From: Pyrocephalus nanus
Taxonomy: Eukaryota; Chordata; Aves; Passeriformes; Tyrannidae
Direction: 5' to 3'
NCBI GenBank assembly: GCA_038380795.1
Contig: CM076259.1
Location: 73,342,200-73,406,199 of the forward strand
DNA: 64,000 nt
The translations under genes were made by a program, and so were the position numbers. The number at the start of each line of letters is the position of its first letter. Within the stretch, counting starts at the first letter, position 1. Of the stretch, positions 37,219 through 49,504 are shown in pieces. The notes beneath the pieces are model-generated. The model searched no databases. It was given only the letters and a program-made list of their open reading frames with translations, and was not told the DNA's origin.

Positions 37219-37277
37219 GATCCTAAAACACATTAATAATATTAATGTGTTACTAATGTGTAACATGTGTTAGGATC
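37219..37277. repeat. Palindromic (hairpin) segment 5' of the SINE
   Basis: Inner hairpin: ACACATTAAT (37228-37237), 3-nt loop, ATTAATGTGT (37241-37250), a perfect 10-bp stem. Outer arms: GATCCTAAAACACATTA from 37219 and TAACATGTGTTAGGATC at 37261-37277 are imperfect inverted copies. It ends where the SINE begins. Confidence 0.8.
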
Positions 37278-37423
37278 CTGAGATTAGCTCATTTGGTTAG
37301 AACCTGGTGCTGATATTGTCAAGCTTGTGGGTTTTATCCCTGTATGGGCCATTCACTTACGAGTTGGACTTGATGGTTCTTGTGGGTCCCTTCCTACACA
37401 GAACATTCTGAAATATTCTGTGT
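37278..37423 (+). mobile_element. tRNA-Ile-derived SINE with CR1-like tail (TguSINE1-like)
   Basis: The left part (about 37278-37351) follows a tRNA-Ile gene: TTAGCTCATTTGGTTAG (A box, one change from TTAGCTCAGTTGG), 'cctggtgctgatattgtcaa' (anticodon arm region), and GTGGGTTTTATCCC (B box, with CG of GGTTCGATCCC changed to TT), closing TGTATGGGCCA. It passes straight into 'gagttggacttgatggttct', 'tgtgggtcccttcctacaca' and a final 'cattctgaaatattctgtg', which is a CR1 3' end. A tRNA head plus CR1 tail is the structure of the songbird SINE I remember as TguSINE1. Such an element would be transcribed by RNA polymerase III and moved by CR1 reverse transcriptase. Box mutations suggest this copy is inactive. 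Confidence 0.88.
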
Positions 37424-38576
37424 AATCAATAACTGATTTACAAGGACTGTGGTTGAGCATGAAATGGTCACAGATTACCTGCTTATCTTTAACCATGAAC
37501 ACATATTTTACATGCCTTGAAGAAGTATTATGTTGCTGATGGAGGTTGGACAAGGTTTTTTAAGACTTCTTGAGTGCAATATGTAGATACTGAGTTATGG
37601 GTATCATAAGGCCCCTGTGTGAACAGATGGAACAAAGGTCACAGAACGTGCTGTGTTTCAGCCTGCTTTCAAGCCATCCCACTGAGGACCTGGAAAATAC
37701 CTATAAATAAATATATCTTAATTAACACAAATGAAGCCCTGCTTTCACTGTGCTAGTTGTATCCCAATTCAATAGATATTTACAATATAATGATATTAAG
37801 CAGAAATTGCTTTTGTGGACACAGAAAATAATGTGTATGGGCAAAGCAATTTAAAAGTTTAATTTAAATTGATGAGAACTAGAATAATTAGTACTATGAT
37901 AGTTTTAGCCTAATTTTATAAGTTTTGTGTAAAAAAATAGGTTATATTCTCTGTTTCTCCCTGTACAAACCAAATAATTCCTCTTCAGGCTGATTTCCTT
38001 TCATGAAATTATTAGTAGTAAACTCTGAACCAAGGATTGTAAAAATGCTCATGATCTATTTAAATATCAACCATCGTTAATCAAATTATTGTTGCAATGT
38101 AGTTTTGGATAAAAAAAAGTTAGAAGATTGCTTTGATATTAAAAGTTATGTATGCATACTGTATTTTAGTTTGGTAAATCTGCCTTTCCTTCATAGCGCT
38201 AAAATTCTAATTTCCTTTGTAATCTATTCTGAATCAACTGACATCACTGTATACAATCTAACTTTTGCTGGAATCCCAGACCATGGATTACTAAATTATA
38301 GAAAGCAGGAAGGAATTCACATTAGTATTTTTACAGTTTTTGATAGAAACTACTTTGCTGCAAATCTGAGAACTTGACGCTGAGTGTGAAACACCATTTT
38401 ACTATTCTGCTGATCCAAAGCAAAGTTTTTGCTTTGTGAATTGTAGAAGCACAATTCCCTTGCAATTAAATATCTGTTCCTAAATTCTCACTAACATCTT
38501 TTGCTGTTTTGCTTCTAAGTTTCTGTATCAATGACTACAGAAAAAATTTTTCTTGTTAGAAACTTTATTATACCAT

Positions 38577-38613
38577 AAAAAAAACAAACAAACAAAATAA
38601 ACAAACCAAAAAC
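38577..38613 (+). repeat. A-rich (AAAC)n simple repeat
   Basis: Eight A followed by imperfect AAAC units. Confidence 0.85.
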
Positions 38614-38908
38614 CAATGTCTTTTTCAGAAAAGGTATTAAAAAATAATATCTTTTTCTGGGGGGTCTCATTTCTTAAAAGACAGATTATATTATGTGTCC
38701 ATACTTGGTACCTCAAACACTGGAGAAATTCTTAATTGAAAAAAAAAGCCAAAACCTAGCAAATGAGGACAAGTCATATTAACTAACCTCCATTCCTGTA
38801 ATTCTTATCTAATTGATCAGTTGACAAAAGATTTTTTTATCCCCTCAAAGATTCACCCCTCTTTGGTATGACTTTCCATCTTTTTTTCATATTTAGGTCT
38901 ATGGCTAG

Positions 38909-38950
38909 ATCTGCATCTACATCTACATCTATCTGTATCATCCATCTATA
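38909..38950 (+). repeat. (ATCTAC)n-like simple repeat
   Basis: Imperfect hexamer array CATCTACATCTACATCTATC and related units. Confidence 0.8.
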
Positions 38951-40169
38951 GATACATGTGAGATTGCTTTCATAGCAGCCTTGGATAGGCAAATATTAAC
39001 TGTAAAAGGGATAATATTTTGTGCCGTTAGATAAACAGTGCTGGACAGAATGATATTACAACAGATATTCATAATCCCTAAAAATTTTGGTTCATTACAT
39101 TTGTGAGAGTTGTGTAGCCAGGGCCCCTTTACCATCATTGAAATTGTAGATATACTGAAATTTTATATCTGAAATTCCAACTCTTTTGACTTAAGATCCT
39201 TTCTCTCAGTTAAAGCAGACAACAGAACAGAGAGGAACTGGGACTATATTTATGAATAGATGTTTTCATTCAGTACTTGAAAGCCAGTGTACAGAAATCA
39301 AACTAACACTCAAAATGCAACCATGCATAAGCTAGTCATGCTGTGTTGCTTGAGGCTAACAGTTCTGCAGGTATGCATAAATGAAACACCAACTTCTTTG
39401 TTTATCACCAGCACATTACCATTCTTGCTGGGACCTCTGAAAGCCATCATCTCCACCTTTCCTCTGGCCATTCAATGGTTGACAGTACCAGTCCCTCATT
39501 CAGACAGTACAGGTAAAAATCCTAGTATCTTTTGTGTCTTGTTAATGATTCTGGATCATAAATGCTGCCACTGCTGAGGGATGTAGTTACTCAGGGAAAT
39601 CCACTTCATTGTACCCTTGTGCTTGCCTTGTGAGTATCATAAAAAGGCCCTTCTCAAAAATCTGACATTCTAGGAAAGTACAGCCCGAATTGAAAAGAGA
39701 TGTGAGATCTGACAAGCGATGACAAATGTCAGTAGTTCAGCTACACTGTTGACAGGTCTGTCCTTGTTAACATCAACAGTATTCGTAGAATGGTGAAATA
39801 ACCTATTACTCACATGCCAAGGTTTTGCTTTTAACAACTTCCTGATCTCCTGTAACTCTCCCAACCTCCCCTGCCAGCTACCCACCCAACACAACTCCCA
39901 TACAGACCTCCTGGATACAATATTTTTTTTCCCACCCACCGAAAAATGTTAGATTAAACACAAAATTTCAGAATTTACAGTATTTTAAAAAAACCCTACA
40001 TGTAAAGTTCTCTCAAACGTCTTATTACAGAGATACATCTGTTTGCTAATGCACACAAGAGATCTGCAGTTACTAGAGACTATGCATGAAGGATGGATGT
40101 GCAATGAAATAATTCTCTCTCTATGAATTTTTAGCTTCCTAAACAGTCATAGTGATGGACCATGGGAAA

Positions 40170-40590
40170 CTCCTGATCTCAAGACTATGCTCTTAACATC
40201 CTTTGTCAGTGGTCTGGAATGAACTGTTTGTGCTGATTTTGCACCCTGATGACTGTCAAAAGAATAGGATCCCTGGATCGTGACTCCCCTGAGTGCCCAG
40301 ACCTCCAGTCCCTGCTCCTAATCTGGTTTTTACACCTTCCAAGTCTTAATGTGGAGCAAGCCAGACTCCTTTCCTGGTGGGAATGCTGGCCGTGCAGCAG
40401 TCCTTCCCTGCTCCCAACAGATGCTGTATTCCCTTGCAAAAGCAGAGCAAATGGCTCTTGCCACATGGCTGCAGATCCAGCCAAGAATGAAGCACAAATA
40501 TCACCAATGGTGCCATTCATCCTCTGTGATTCTGATCATGAGGCCCAGACCCAAATACTGTCCAGGTGGTAAAAACAAGACAGAATGGTG
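40170..40590. other. Unassigned less-AT-rich island
   Basis: Base composition is visibly richer in G and C than the flanks. Overlapping open frames run on both strands (minus 40206-40520, 104 codons; plus 40249-40572, 107 codons). Neither product has a recognised domain. No CR1 tail is present. An old LTR or other repeat is the likeliest explanation, but I cannot name it. Confidence 0.4.
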
Positions 40591-43091
40591 AATTTCTGAC
40601 AATATTGTTCAGACAGAGTTTCTGACAACATTAGTGTTCCTCAAATCTCACTTTTTTTCTCAAGTCCAGGTGTCTTAACTCTGCCTCCTGGCAAGTACTT
40701 CCTCGAGATTTTGGAATTTACAGATACTGTTTTTTTTCCTGAAGATAACTGTTTATAACATATCTTTAACTGGGAGCTAGAGATATCCCTTTATCAAACA
40801 GATTTTATAGAAATGTTCCTGAACTCTGAATGCTTAGTGTTTCAGGAGATTAGAAATTTAAGCTCATATGTTCTTCCGTGAGATGTGAAAAACTCTTAAT
40901 CCTTTTAATCCATTTATTTTATCTTTCATGAGAAAGGTCTTTCTAATGTGATCACCAGAAAATTTGAATGGTGCAAATATATTTTTTCCTAACCATAAAG
41001 CTTTTCTATACTGGCAGAAAAATTCAATATTAAAAAAAAAATAAATCTAGTCAAAATATTTTCTGAAATTGAAAATGAACATTTCAGCTCTTTCAACCCT
41101 TTTCATTGATTTTCCAATGATTCTACATTCTTTTACTCCTCATTCTTCTCAAGATTCAGTAGAATCACTGTCATGTAGGCTGTATTTATCCCTGCTCTCC
41201 TGCCTGCATTCTGGCCTGCTTCTTTAAAAAAAAGGTAATACTAAAATGAAGATAAATAAACTAAAGATATAGGTATCTGAAACGCGTTTCTTCCTTCTCT
41301 CCTCATAAAGATTTAGAGCCTTTCAGGTTCAGATGGAAAAGGTGAATTGGAAAGAAAAGTGAGCAAAAGTGAGTATTGATGAGAATGTTCAGTGGCAAAA
41401 AGGAAAAGAGAACAGAAGAAAATAATAAAAGCATAAAAGAAGTCAAATTGCTGAACAGAACAGTCTTACTCTGACATATAAAGACTAAAATTTTTTCTTC
41501 AGTTTTAGCTACTCAGTTTTATTAAAATAGTAGTGTGAACTGGAGAATGATATTGCAAGATATATGTTAACAGGACATGGTTATCATGTTAACATGGACT
41601 TTAACTGATTAGTGATAAAGTTCAGCTGGAACAGGGAAGTCATGTTAGCCTCAAGATTTATAAAGATTGAGGTGGTTTTTAGTCTTCATGGTGCTAGGAC
41701 TGATACATGCTGCTTGATAACCCAATTGTAAACTTCTTTTCTGCTTATTTATCATGAGAAAGTTAACAGTTTATCTAACAGATATTGGTTTGAAATTATG
41801 ATAAAAATAATGAAAACATAGAAATGTTTAGCATTTTTTCCTGTCTCTGCAGAGCATGAAAATGTACAGATTATCTTCCAATTACGTGCCCTTGGAAAAG
41901 AGAGAAAGAGAGAAAGAGAGAAAGTTGATGACAATTTAAACATATCTTTCCTTGGAAGTGGTACTAGTTCTGTTTTATTCTATACTGTTTTAGTTTATAT
42001 TATTAGTAGTCCACTTAATGCTTAGGAATTTGGAAAAGGTACAAAGAAATGAGAAAAAAAATTTGTTTTTAAACAAGAAAATTTGTTATGTTCTTTTTGA
42101 TAAGATAGAAAAGTTAATTTCATTAGTGTTGCCTACACATAATAGCTTACATATAGTAGCTGTCCTAAACTCTTCATGGACTGTATACAAATATCTGCTT
42201 TTGAAAGGCAAGTGTCCTTCACCATGGTGACACATATAAGCCCAGCTCTACAAAAATGTTTTACAGTGTTTCACTTATGCTTCAGCTTACTGATATGAAT
42301 GCCTCTGCTTCGACTGGTATATTTCATTTTCACACGAAAACATGTCATATACCACCTAGATGCAGCAAAAAGGGGATTCCTGCCCTGTACAGACTAAATC
42401 AAACATGACATAACAAGTCAGGCTTATGAACAGATGTGATGTATCTGGAGGGAAACAGAGGAGAAGGCTAAAAAATTGTTAGACTGTTAGTCAGACATTT
42501 ACTCAGTTTGATGTCTCAGTTTCTCCAGTCACTAATTTTTTTTTCCATCTTTTTCTCCCCTTATTTAAGAATTCAAAGATTGAATGCACTTTCCCTTCCT
42601 TTGCTAAGCAGGCAGTGAGTAGATGGTGAGCAGATATTAACACCCCTGTGAAAGTTACAGTACAATCCCTTTTAATATGATTACTTTAAAACACTAAAAA
42701 ATTAGCTTTAAGTCCTTTTTAGTGTGTGTGTTTATGCGTATGTGTGTTATTTTTGCTACTTTTTGGATGTGTAAGGCAATCGTGGTCTCTTGGAGTATAA
42801 CTGCATCACAGGGTTGAACCTGACTGGCTGCTGGGTCCTCAACAAGCAGCTCTGTGACACACCCCACACTCCCCTTTCCTTTGAATAGAAAAAGTGTCCT
42901 TTGCACATACCTCGGGTAAGAGCAGCAGTGCACTTCAAAGGAACTTCACTGAGGCTGACCCCAAAACACACTGACACACATGGTTGTGTGTCACACTGTA
43001 AAGGCAGGTGTTAGTAGATGAACTGTCCAATGTAACAAAGTCTGTAAACTGGATGAGATTTTGCTCTGCATTTGTACAACTCCTAGGCAGG
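40591..43091. other. AT-rich unique-looking DNA
   Basis: No gene or element recognised. It has an 8-bp-unit repeat at 41901-41924 and a TG-rich stretch near 42722-42748. The part from 42780 to 43090 is less AT-rich with several short open frames, none recognised. Confidence 0.5.
41901..41924 (+). repeat. (AGAGAAAG)3 simple repeat
   Basis: Three exact 8-bp units in tandem. Confidence 0.95.
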
Positions 43092-43198
43092 TGTAGTGGG
43101 TTTCTGTGTCTGGGTTTTGGCAATGGTAGGGGCTACAGGGGTGGCTTCTGTTAGAAGCTGCTAGAAGCTTCTCCTGTCCAGTGAAGCCAATCATTGGA
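43092..43198 (+). mobile_element. LTR stub (related to the 9.9-kb LTR, opposite orientation)
   Basis: TGTAGTGGGTTTCTGTGTCT at 43092, then 'ggctacaggggtggcttctg' and 'agaagctgctagaagcttct'. This is the reverse complement of the right end of the LTR at 9939-12051 in type, so the element points the other way. Only about 107 bp of the LTR's first part remain, and the break is directly followed by CR1 sequence. Confidence 0.7.
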
Positions 43199-43204
43199 CA
43201 GAAT

Positions 43205-44095
43205 CAGCTTGAAGCCTTCTCTTCTCTTCTGAACAGCCCAGTTCTCGTTCCTCATGGAAGGTGCTCCATCCCTCTAATTATCTTGGTGGGTCTCCTCTGG
43301 ACTCAGTCCAACAGTCCTCAATCTTTCCTATGCTGGGAACCCAAGAGCTGCATACAGCACTCTCAGTATGGTCTCATGAAAGTGGAGCAGAGGAGCAGAA
43401 TCATCTTCCTCAACCAGCCACGGTTCTTTCGAGGCAGTCCAGAATATGGATGTCTTTCCTGGCTACAAGTTCACATCACTGGTTCATGTCCAGCCTCTCA
43501 TCCACCAGCACCCCAAGTCCTCGGCAGGGCTTCTCGTGATCTGTTCATCCCCCAGCCTGTATTGATTGATACTGGGTGTTGATCTGATCCAACTGCAGCA
43601 CCTTGCACTTGGCCTTGTTAAACCTCATGGTATTCCTATGGGCCCTCTTCTTGAGTTTGTCCAGGACCCTCTGGATGGCATCCCAACCTTCAGGTGTGTC
43701 AGTCACACTGCTCAACTTGGTGTCATCTGTAAATTTCCTGAGGTTGCACTTGATCCCTTTATCTATGTCATTAATGAAGATATTGAATATCATTGGTCTA
43801 ACAATGGACCCCTGAGGGACATCACTTGTCATGGATCTCAGTCAGGACTCTTGAGACACTGGCCACTATCCTCTGGATAACACTGTCCAACAATAGTCTC
43901 AGAGACATAGACACATCGAGTCCGTCTGTCTCCAGTGTGGAGAGGAGGATGTTGTAGGGATCAGGTCAAAGGCCTTACAGAAGTTCAAATAAGTGACATC
44001 TGTAGCCCTTCCCTTGCCCATTGATGTAATCACTCCATTATAGTATACCATCAGGTTGGTTAAGCAGATCTTCCCTTGTGAAGACAAGATACTAC
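43205..44095 (-). mobile_element. CR1 LINE, 0.9 kb, with RT remnant, 3' end missing
   Basis: A minus-strand CR1. The minus-strand translation shows motif A as LNFCKAFDLIP near 43970, PQGSIVRPMIFNIFINDID near 43770-43820, and the catalytic position as FTDD (normally YADD) at about 43722-43733. KCKVLQLDQ follows near 43610. Upstream TNLMVYYNG near 44050 matches the pre-motif-A TNLIAFYD segment. The 3' part expected at the left is absent and its place is taken by the LTR stub. Stops and frameshifts make it inactive. Confidence 0.9.
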
Positions 44096-46014
44096 CTACC
44101 TACTCAAAACAGATATTGCCCATGAACAACACTTGAACTTGCATTATAGAGAAAAAAAAAAATCCATTCTGTCAGATACATAGGGAAAAGGCAAGTATTC
44201 ACTTCGTCTCTCTGCTGCTGAGGTTGCATGAAGCTGAAATCTCCTGTAGGGAAATAAAAAGAAAAGATAGTTGGGCCTAAGTCCTCTAGTTTTTCCCAAG
44301 GCACAATCCCTATATACTATTTCTGTTCTGAAATAGTATATTTCAAATGAAATAATAATAGCAAAGAAAAATATATCTTTTTACACATTGTAACAACTTT
44401 CTCAAAATGGGTGAGGAATATTTTTACTTATGGAAATGCATTGCCTGGTTATTATGGCACTCTTTTGTCAGAGGAGAAGGGAATCTCCTCAGGCTTTGAC
44501 AGGAACTGCACCCCTGTAACTAGATGAATGTTTCAATAATCAATTGAATAAAAGAAGTTACAATTCTGTCATCCTATCACAGTGTTTCAAAATAAAGTGG
44601 TCATAGCAATGCTGCTTAGTTCAGATCTGGTGAATTTAGTCAATGCATTTTTTTAAATGGCAGAAGAATGTATTTTTGCAGGTTTATTGAACTTAAAAAG
44701 GAACTGAATCCAAAGATGTTCACACTGTCCCTTGTTGGGAAATTTTGGTTATGGTGAAGGAATTGCAAACAACAAATTAATCTGCTGAGAAGCATCAATT
44801 ACCCCCATGTCTAAATTTAATGAGCAGGAGAAGTCAGGGTCACAGCTGGGTCTTGGCACTTAGAATCTCTATAGTTCTGGATTTTAAAGCTTCTTTTAAA
44901 GGATATTGATAATGCATAAAAAATCAAAACTGCACACAAAAATTACTGACTTAACTTTTGATTTTTTGATTTTTTTATTGTTATTATTAATAACTTTTAT
45001 TATTGAATAGTCCTATATATTGAAAAGGCTGTGCATTTGAGTAGCCAAGTCCTTATTTGGGTCTGGCCTCCAGTCTATGAAACAGTTAGCAGATCAATAC
45101 AGAATTAACTTGAAACATTTTGGATTTTAGTTTTGTGATCTTCAGCTACTTCTGTTTGCTGCTATATTTTATTGTCATGTGCTTTGAAAAAAAGATTATT
45201 TGGGATTTGATTCATCAGGACATGTGGAGGGCAGTTTTTACAACATTTCAAACGTCATTTAGTATATATTATTCAATGCAATTAAAGCTTGAATTAAAAG
45301 GTACTGGTTTTAATCTTTAATTTAAAATTTTTCTTATTCTCCACATAAATACTATAAGAATTATATTTGTGGAAATCTCTACAATTACTGTACCTAGAAA
45401 GTACCTTCAATCATTAACACAGTATGTCTGCCAGTAAATATTTGCAGAAACATTTCTTTTTATGAAAATTAATTCTCATAAACAATCAAGTGACATTATT
45501 ACTAATGCTAAACTTGATCCACTTTAATGGATTCACTTTGTCATGCAGTGGACCAGCACTATATAGAAACTTCAGTAGATCTACAGGGTCTTTTATGGAA
45601 AACTATCAGCTCAGACAGTGTTTCCATTCATCATTTAACAACAAAAGTTCAGAAAACAATTTTAGTCACAGAACCAGGCAGACTAAACTACTGATGAAGG
45701 TATTTCTTTTACTTTGGAAGCTTTTCTTAGATTATAATTGGCAAAGAAGAGAGACTAGACTATAGCAAGAAAGTTATCATTTGTTTGCAAAAACTCAGTC
45801 ATCCTTCTAGAATTGAAAAAAGGAGATTTGTTGGTATCCTTTTTGTGATCTCTATATTGAAATGTCCCACTAATATTTTTCTGCCTTGCTTTTTCTCAAC
45901 ATGCAACAGAACGATTGATATTTAGGTCATTTTTTGTCTTCTCTGCTTTTCAACTCTGGAAGAAAATGGAAATATAAAATACTTTATATGAAAATAATAA
46001 CCTCCATAAATACC
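44096..46014. other. AT-rich unique-looking DNA
   Basis: No feature recognised. A 91-codon open frame at 45490-45765 has no domain. Confidence 0.55.
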
Positions 46015-46570
46015 TGAAAGCTGGAAGCCTTAACGGGATGGAGTGACTCTGGCTTACCTCCACACCAGTCTGTCACTTCCTCTCTTCAGTGGGACAGGGA
46101 AAGAAAGTAAGACAAAAAGCTCATGGGTCGAGACAAAGACAGTTTAATAAATAAAAGCAAAGGTCACACATAAAAGCAAATAAAGGCAAAAATATTTATC
46201 ATCTACTTTTCATCAGCAGGCGACATCCAGTGCCTTCCTGGGAAGTAGGTTGTTCTATAAAGAGAATATCTTAATAATTAATATCCTTCCCCTTCTCCTT
46301 TCTCTAAGCTTTTATTCCTGAGCACTGTGGTATGGAATATGCCTTTGGCCAGCCTGGGTTAGCTGTCCTGACTGTGCCTTTCCCAGCCTCTTGCACACCC
46401 ACAGACTACAGGCCTTTGGAGAGAAGGAAAGGGTTGGAGAAACAAAATTGATGCGGCACAGCCAAGACACTGGTGCGTTATCAACACTCTTCTGACTACT
46501 AACACAAAACAGCACTATGAATGGTGCTGTGGGAGAAATTAATTCCATCCCATCATACCCGATACAAGCA
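46015..46570 (+). mobile_element. Avian ERV LTR, solo
   Basis: Contains a run of landmarks typical of a common avian LTR type: 'cctccacaccagtctgtcac' near 46059, 'catgggtcgagacaaagaca' near 46122, 'gtttaataaataaaagcaaa' near 46142, 'tggtatggaatatgcctttg' near 46329, and 'gaaattaattccatcccatc' near 46535. Starts TGAAAGCTGG at 46015. The right end is either CA at 46555, giving a 4-bp duplication TACC (46011-46014 and 46556-46559), or CA at 46570. It shares its layout with the LTR at 58.04 kb. No internal retroviral sequence adjoins. Strand is given in the direction of these landmarks and may be the reverse of transcription. Confidence 0.7.
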
Positions 46571-49504
46571 GTCATGAAACTGAAAAATTATTAAGTATTT
46601 TTTCTCACTCACCATTAGTTTATTAAAATGAAACATTATTTAGATTATGCATAAAATATGTAGGAAAGATTATGCAAATATGACAGATTCCAGGAATTAT
46701 TTCTCTGCATTTATTTTGCTTACTAATCCTCAGAATGTAATTGTCCTATACACTGCTTCTAACTTAAGGGACTACTGCCTTTTTGTAATCTCTTCAAAAA
46801 TATCTTTAAATAAAACCTCATATTTTGGTTCTTTTTTGGTAAGGTCTTGTTTCTCAAAATTTTCTGACAGCTACAAAATACCTTATAAGCAAGAAACAAC
46901 ATATGTGTCTTTCCAGATCTGTTATTTGCAATAAATGAAAACCGTCATAGAATACATTCTATAAAAAAAGCAAAATAAGCTTTACATAACAATTTTCATT
47001 CTTGTTTGTCAAAGTGCTTTTCAAATTATCAAAGAATATTTTGTTCAAAATCTGTTGAAATTATCGTGCAGAAAAGCAAAATGATATAAACACTGAAGTA
47101 AAGTTACTTTCTCTATGCTGTTATCATTAAATATGGACAACATAAGCTGTGATTAATACTAAATATAACCTGGATTTCTAGTGGAAAAAAATACTATAAT
47201 TAGGATCTAATATTGACTGATATAATTCAAGACTGTTACTTTCTTCTTTAATCTGGACATATTCTTAACAAGACACGATTTCTCTGATATTGCTTGCGGT
47301 GATGAAAAGTACAATTCTGGTCTTCCTAATGATCATCTGGAGGGAAATGTAAACAAATATATAATTGAAAAGGTGAGCTGGTGCCTGGATATCTATTTCT
47401 TAAGTATTAGGAGTAAATATGGAAGTATTTTAATATGAGTTGGATGAATTTTCAGTATCAGGTACATACTTCCATCAGAACACTATAAATTATACAACTT
47501 TTTAAAAATACTTCATGCATTTGGTCTCAAACAACGCAATCAAAACAAGTAGTGCTATAGGCAAATGTCTCCATCTTTTCAGATTCTTCCATAGATCAAA
47601 GTGAGTTACAGTGTGCTCCTGAGAAAAGAATCAAGTTTCCTATATGTTATGTTTCTTGATTTTCCTCTCTGCAATTCTGCTTGCAGAAAAGACACACTTT
47701 CCACCCTGAAGAGTCCAAAGTTGTTGTATCCTTCTTCTTTGTGTATAAGCATCCCAAAATACTTACATAACTCTATATATTTCAGAATGTCACTGGAAAA
47801 GATGTTGTTATATCTTATGGACATGAAGGAGGTTCAACCTGTTAAACTTTTACAAAGTATGAAACTCACTTGAAAAAAAAAAAAAAAAAAAGGAAAAAAT
47901 AAGCAGTACCAGTATACTACAGTATAACTAAGAGTGACAGAAATTAAACTTTCTGACACTGACATTGTTAGAAGCATTAAAAAAGCAACATACCTAGTCA
48001 GAATTTTACATCATTTGTGCTCACAGCAAAAGAATCGTCACAGAGCTAAACAAACACAACTAGATTATTTTTCTAATTACTTTTAATCAAATAAAATAAT
48101 TTGGGTTTAAAATCATGGTTGTTCTTGTCTATTGTGTAAATAAAGATAGCATACTTAGCAGTATGAAATTCTGTATAGAAAAGTCCTATGGAAATTTATC
48201 AGAGATGTACTGAGACAAGAAATATCAACCATTTTTGCCTCCATAGGGAAATACATTTGTATTCCTATAATCCATCCTGTAAGTAATACAGTATTTTAAA
48301 CAAACTATTGAAGAGTTTTCACTGGAATATTGGAAAGTTTCTTAGTTAGTTCTCAGCTTTACTAGCACCACAGGTTTGTCAATTTGCACATTTCATATGC
48401 TAATTTATACCAGCTGAGAATCAGGCCTTTAAAAGATTGTAAATTTGTTTAAAGATTTATTCATAATCCTGGATAATAGGAAGGGATGGTTAGGAGGATT
48501 ATTTCAGTCATTTTAAATAGGCAATTAAAACAAACATATAGACTTTTTAAATATCTGTCAACAGATGGTTGATATTTTTAGGTGACCGCTTTTTTCTTGT
48601 GGGAATAGATATATTTACCAACTAATTCACCTCACAAGGAACAATTTAGCCACTTTCTTACTGGTAAAAAGAGTCCAGAACACAGGTAGATCATAACCCA
48701 AGTTTCCTATGAATTTGTATATACTCTTAGGCCACTATGAGAAGCTAAAATGGTCTTAAACACCACTGAGATTCAAGCTCGGTATCTAAGTTCCTGTCAA
48801 TGGTACATAAAGCCTGCTTAACCCCTGCATTTCTCCATAGTTAATCTGGTATCATTTGAAAGTTCTATCTGTCTGAAAGAGAGCTTATCAGTATACAAAT
48901 CAAAAAGCATCTTCAGATGTCTTAGATACCTAAAACTTAGAGTCAAAGAAAATTGGTTAGAAAAGATTAAAAAAAAAAAAAATAAATTCTCATAGTCCTT
49001 AGTCATTGCAAATGGAATATAAAAGATATGGATTTATGTACCTGCTACCATTCTGTTCACAGCAGAGCATTTTCGGTTCAGAGTTCTCATTCTCTGTGGT
49101 AGCTTTTCAGTGCTAAGAATTTTGAGAATTTCTTGTTATTTTGCATAAGATATGACAAAATTAGAGATGAGCTACCTCATTACCTTGTGTAAGATCATAA
49201 AATCATATATGAGTATATCAAATGGAACAATAAAGAAACAGTTTCGATGTGTTTTGGTCAGAATAATAGTGGTAGATTTACTATAATCTGAGTTTGAGTG
49301 AGTTTAATACAGACTACTCATTTAGAAAACTTGTAATAGGTCTTACTCTAAAAACTATTTAAAGGATTCTTGAAACAGTAGTCTATTTTCTCTCTTTAAT
49401 ATGAAATTAATAAACAGTATAGTCATAACTGTTCTTATTCCCATTTTAGTTGCATATTTAAATATTTCTTTTTGTGATGTGCCAGCATTAATAAAAACAG
49501 AGAA
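46571..49504. other. AT-rich unique-looking DNA
   Basis: No gene or element recognised. A 19-A run occurs at 47873-47891 directly after a 90-codon open frame (47601-47873), discussed among the rejected items. A-run near 48970-48981. Confidence 0.55.

Larger units (their letters stand above)
37424..40169. other. AT-rich unique-looking DNA
   Basis: No gene recognised. Contains an (AAAC)n-like stretch at 38577-38613 and an ATCTAC-type repeat at 38909-38950. A minus-strand open frame at 39670-39939 (89 codons) has no domain that I know. Confidence 0.55.

Noticed and set aside
37278..37351. Functional tRNA-Ile gene
   Set aside because: A and B boxes carry substitutions, the sequence runs straight into a CR1-like tail and there is no T-run terminator directly after it; it is a SINE head.
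47601..47891. Processed pseudogene: 90-codon open frame followed at once by 19 A
   Set aside because: No AATAAA or ATTAAA signal in the 30 bases before the A-run, no recognised protein family and no target duplication noticed.
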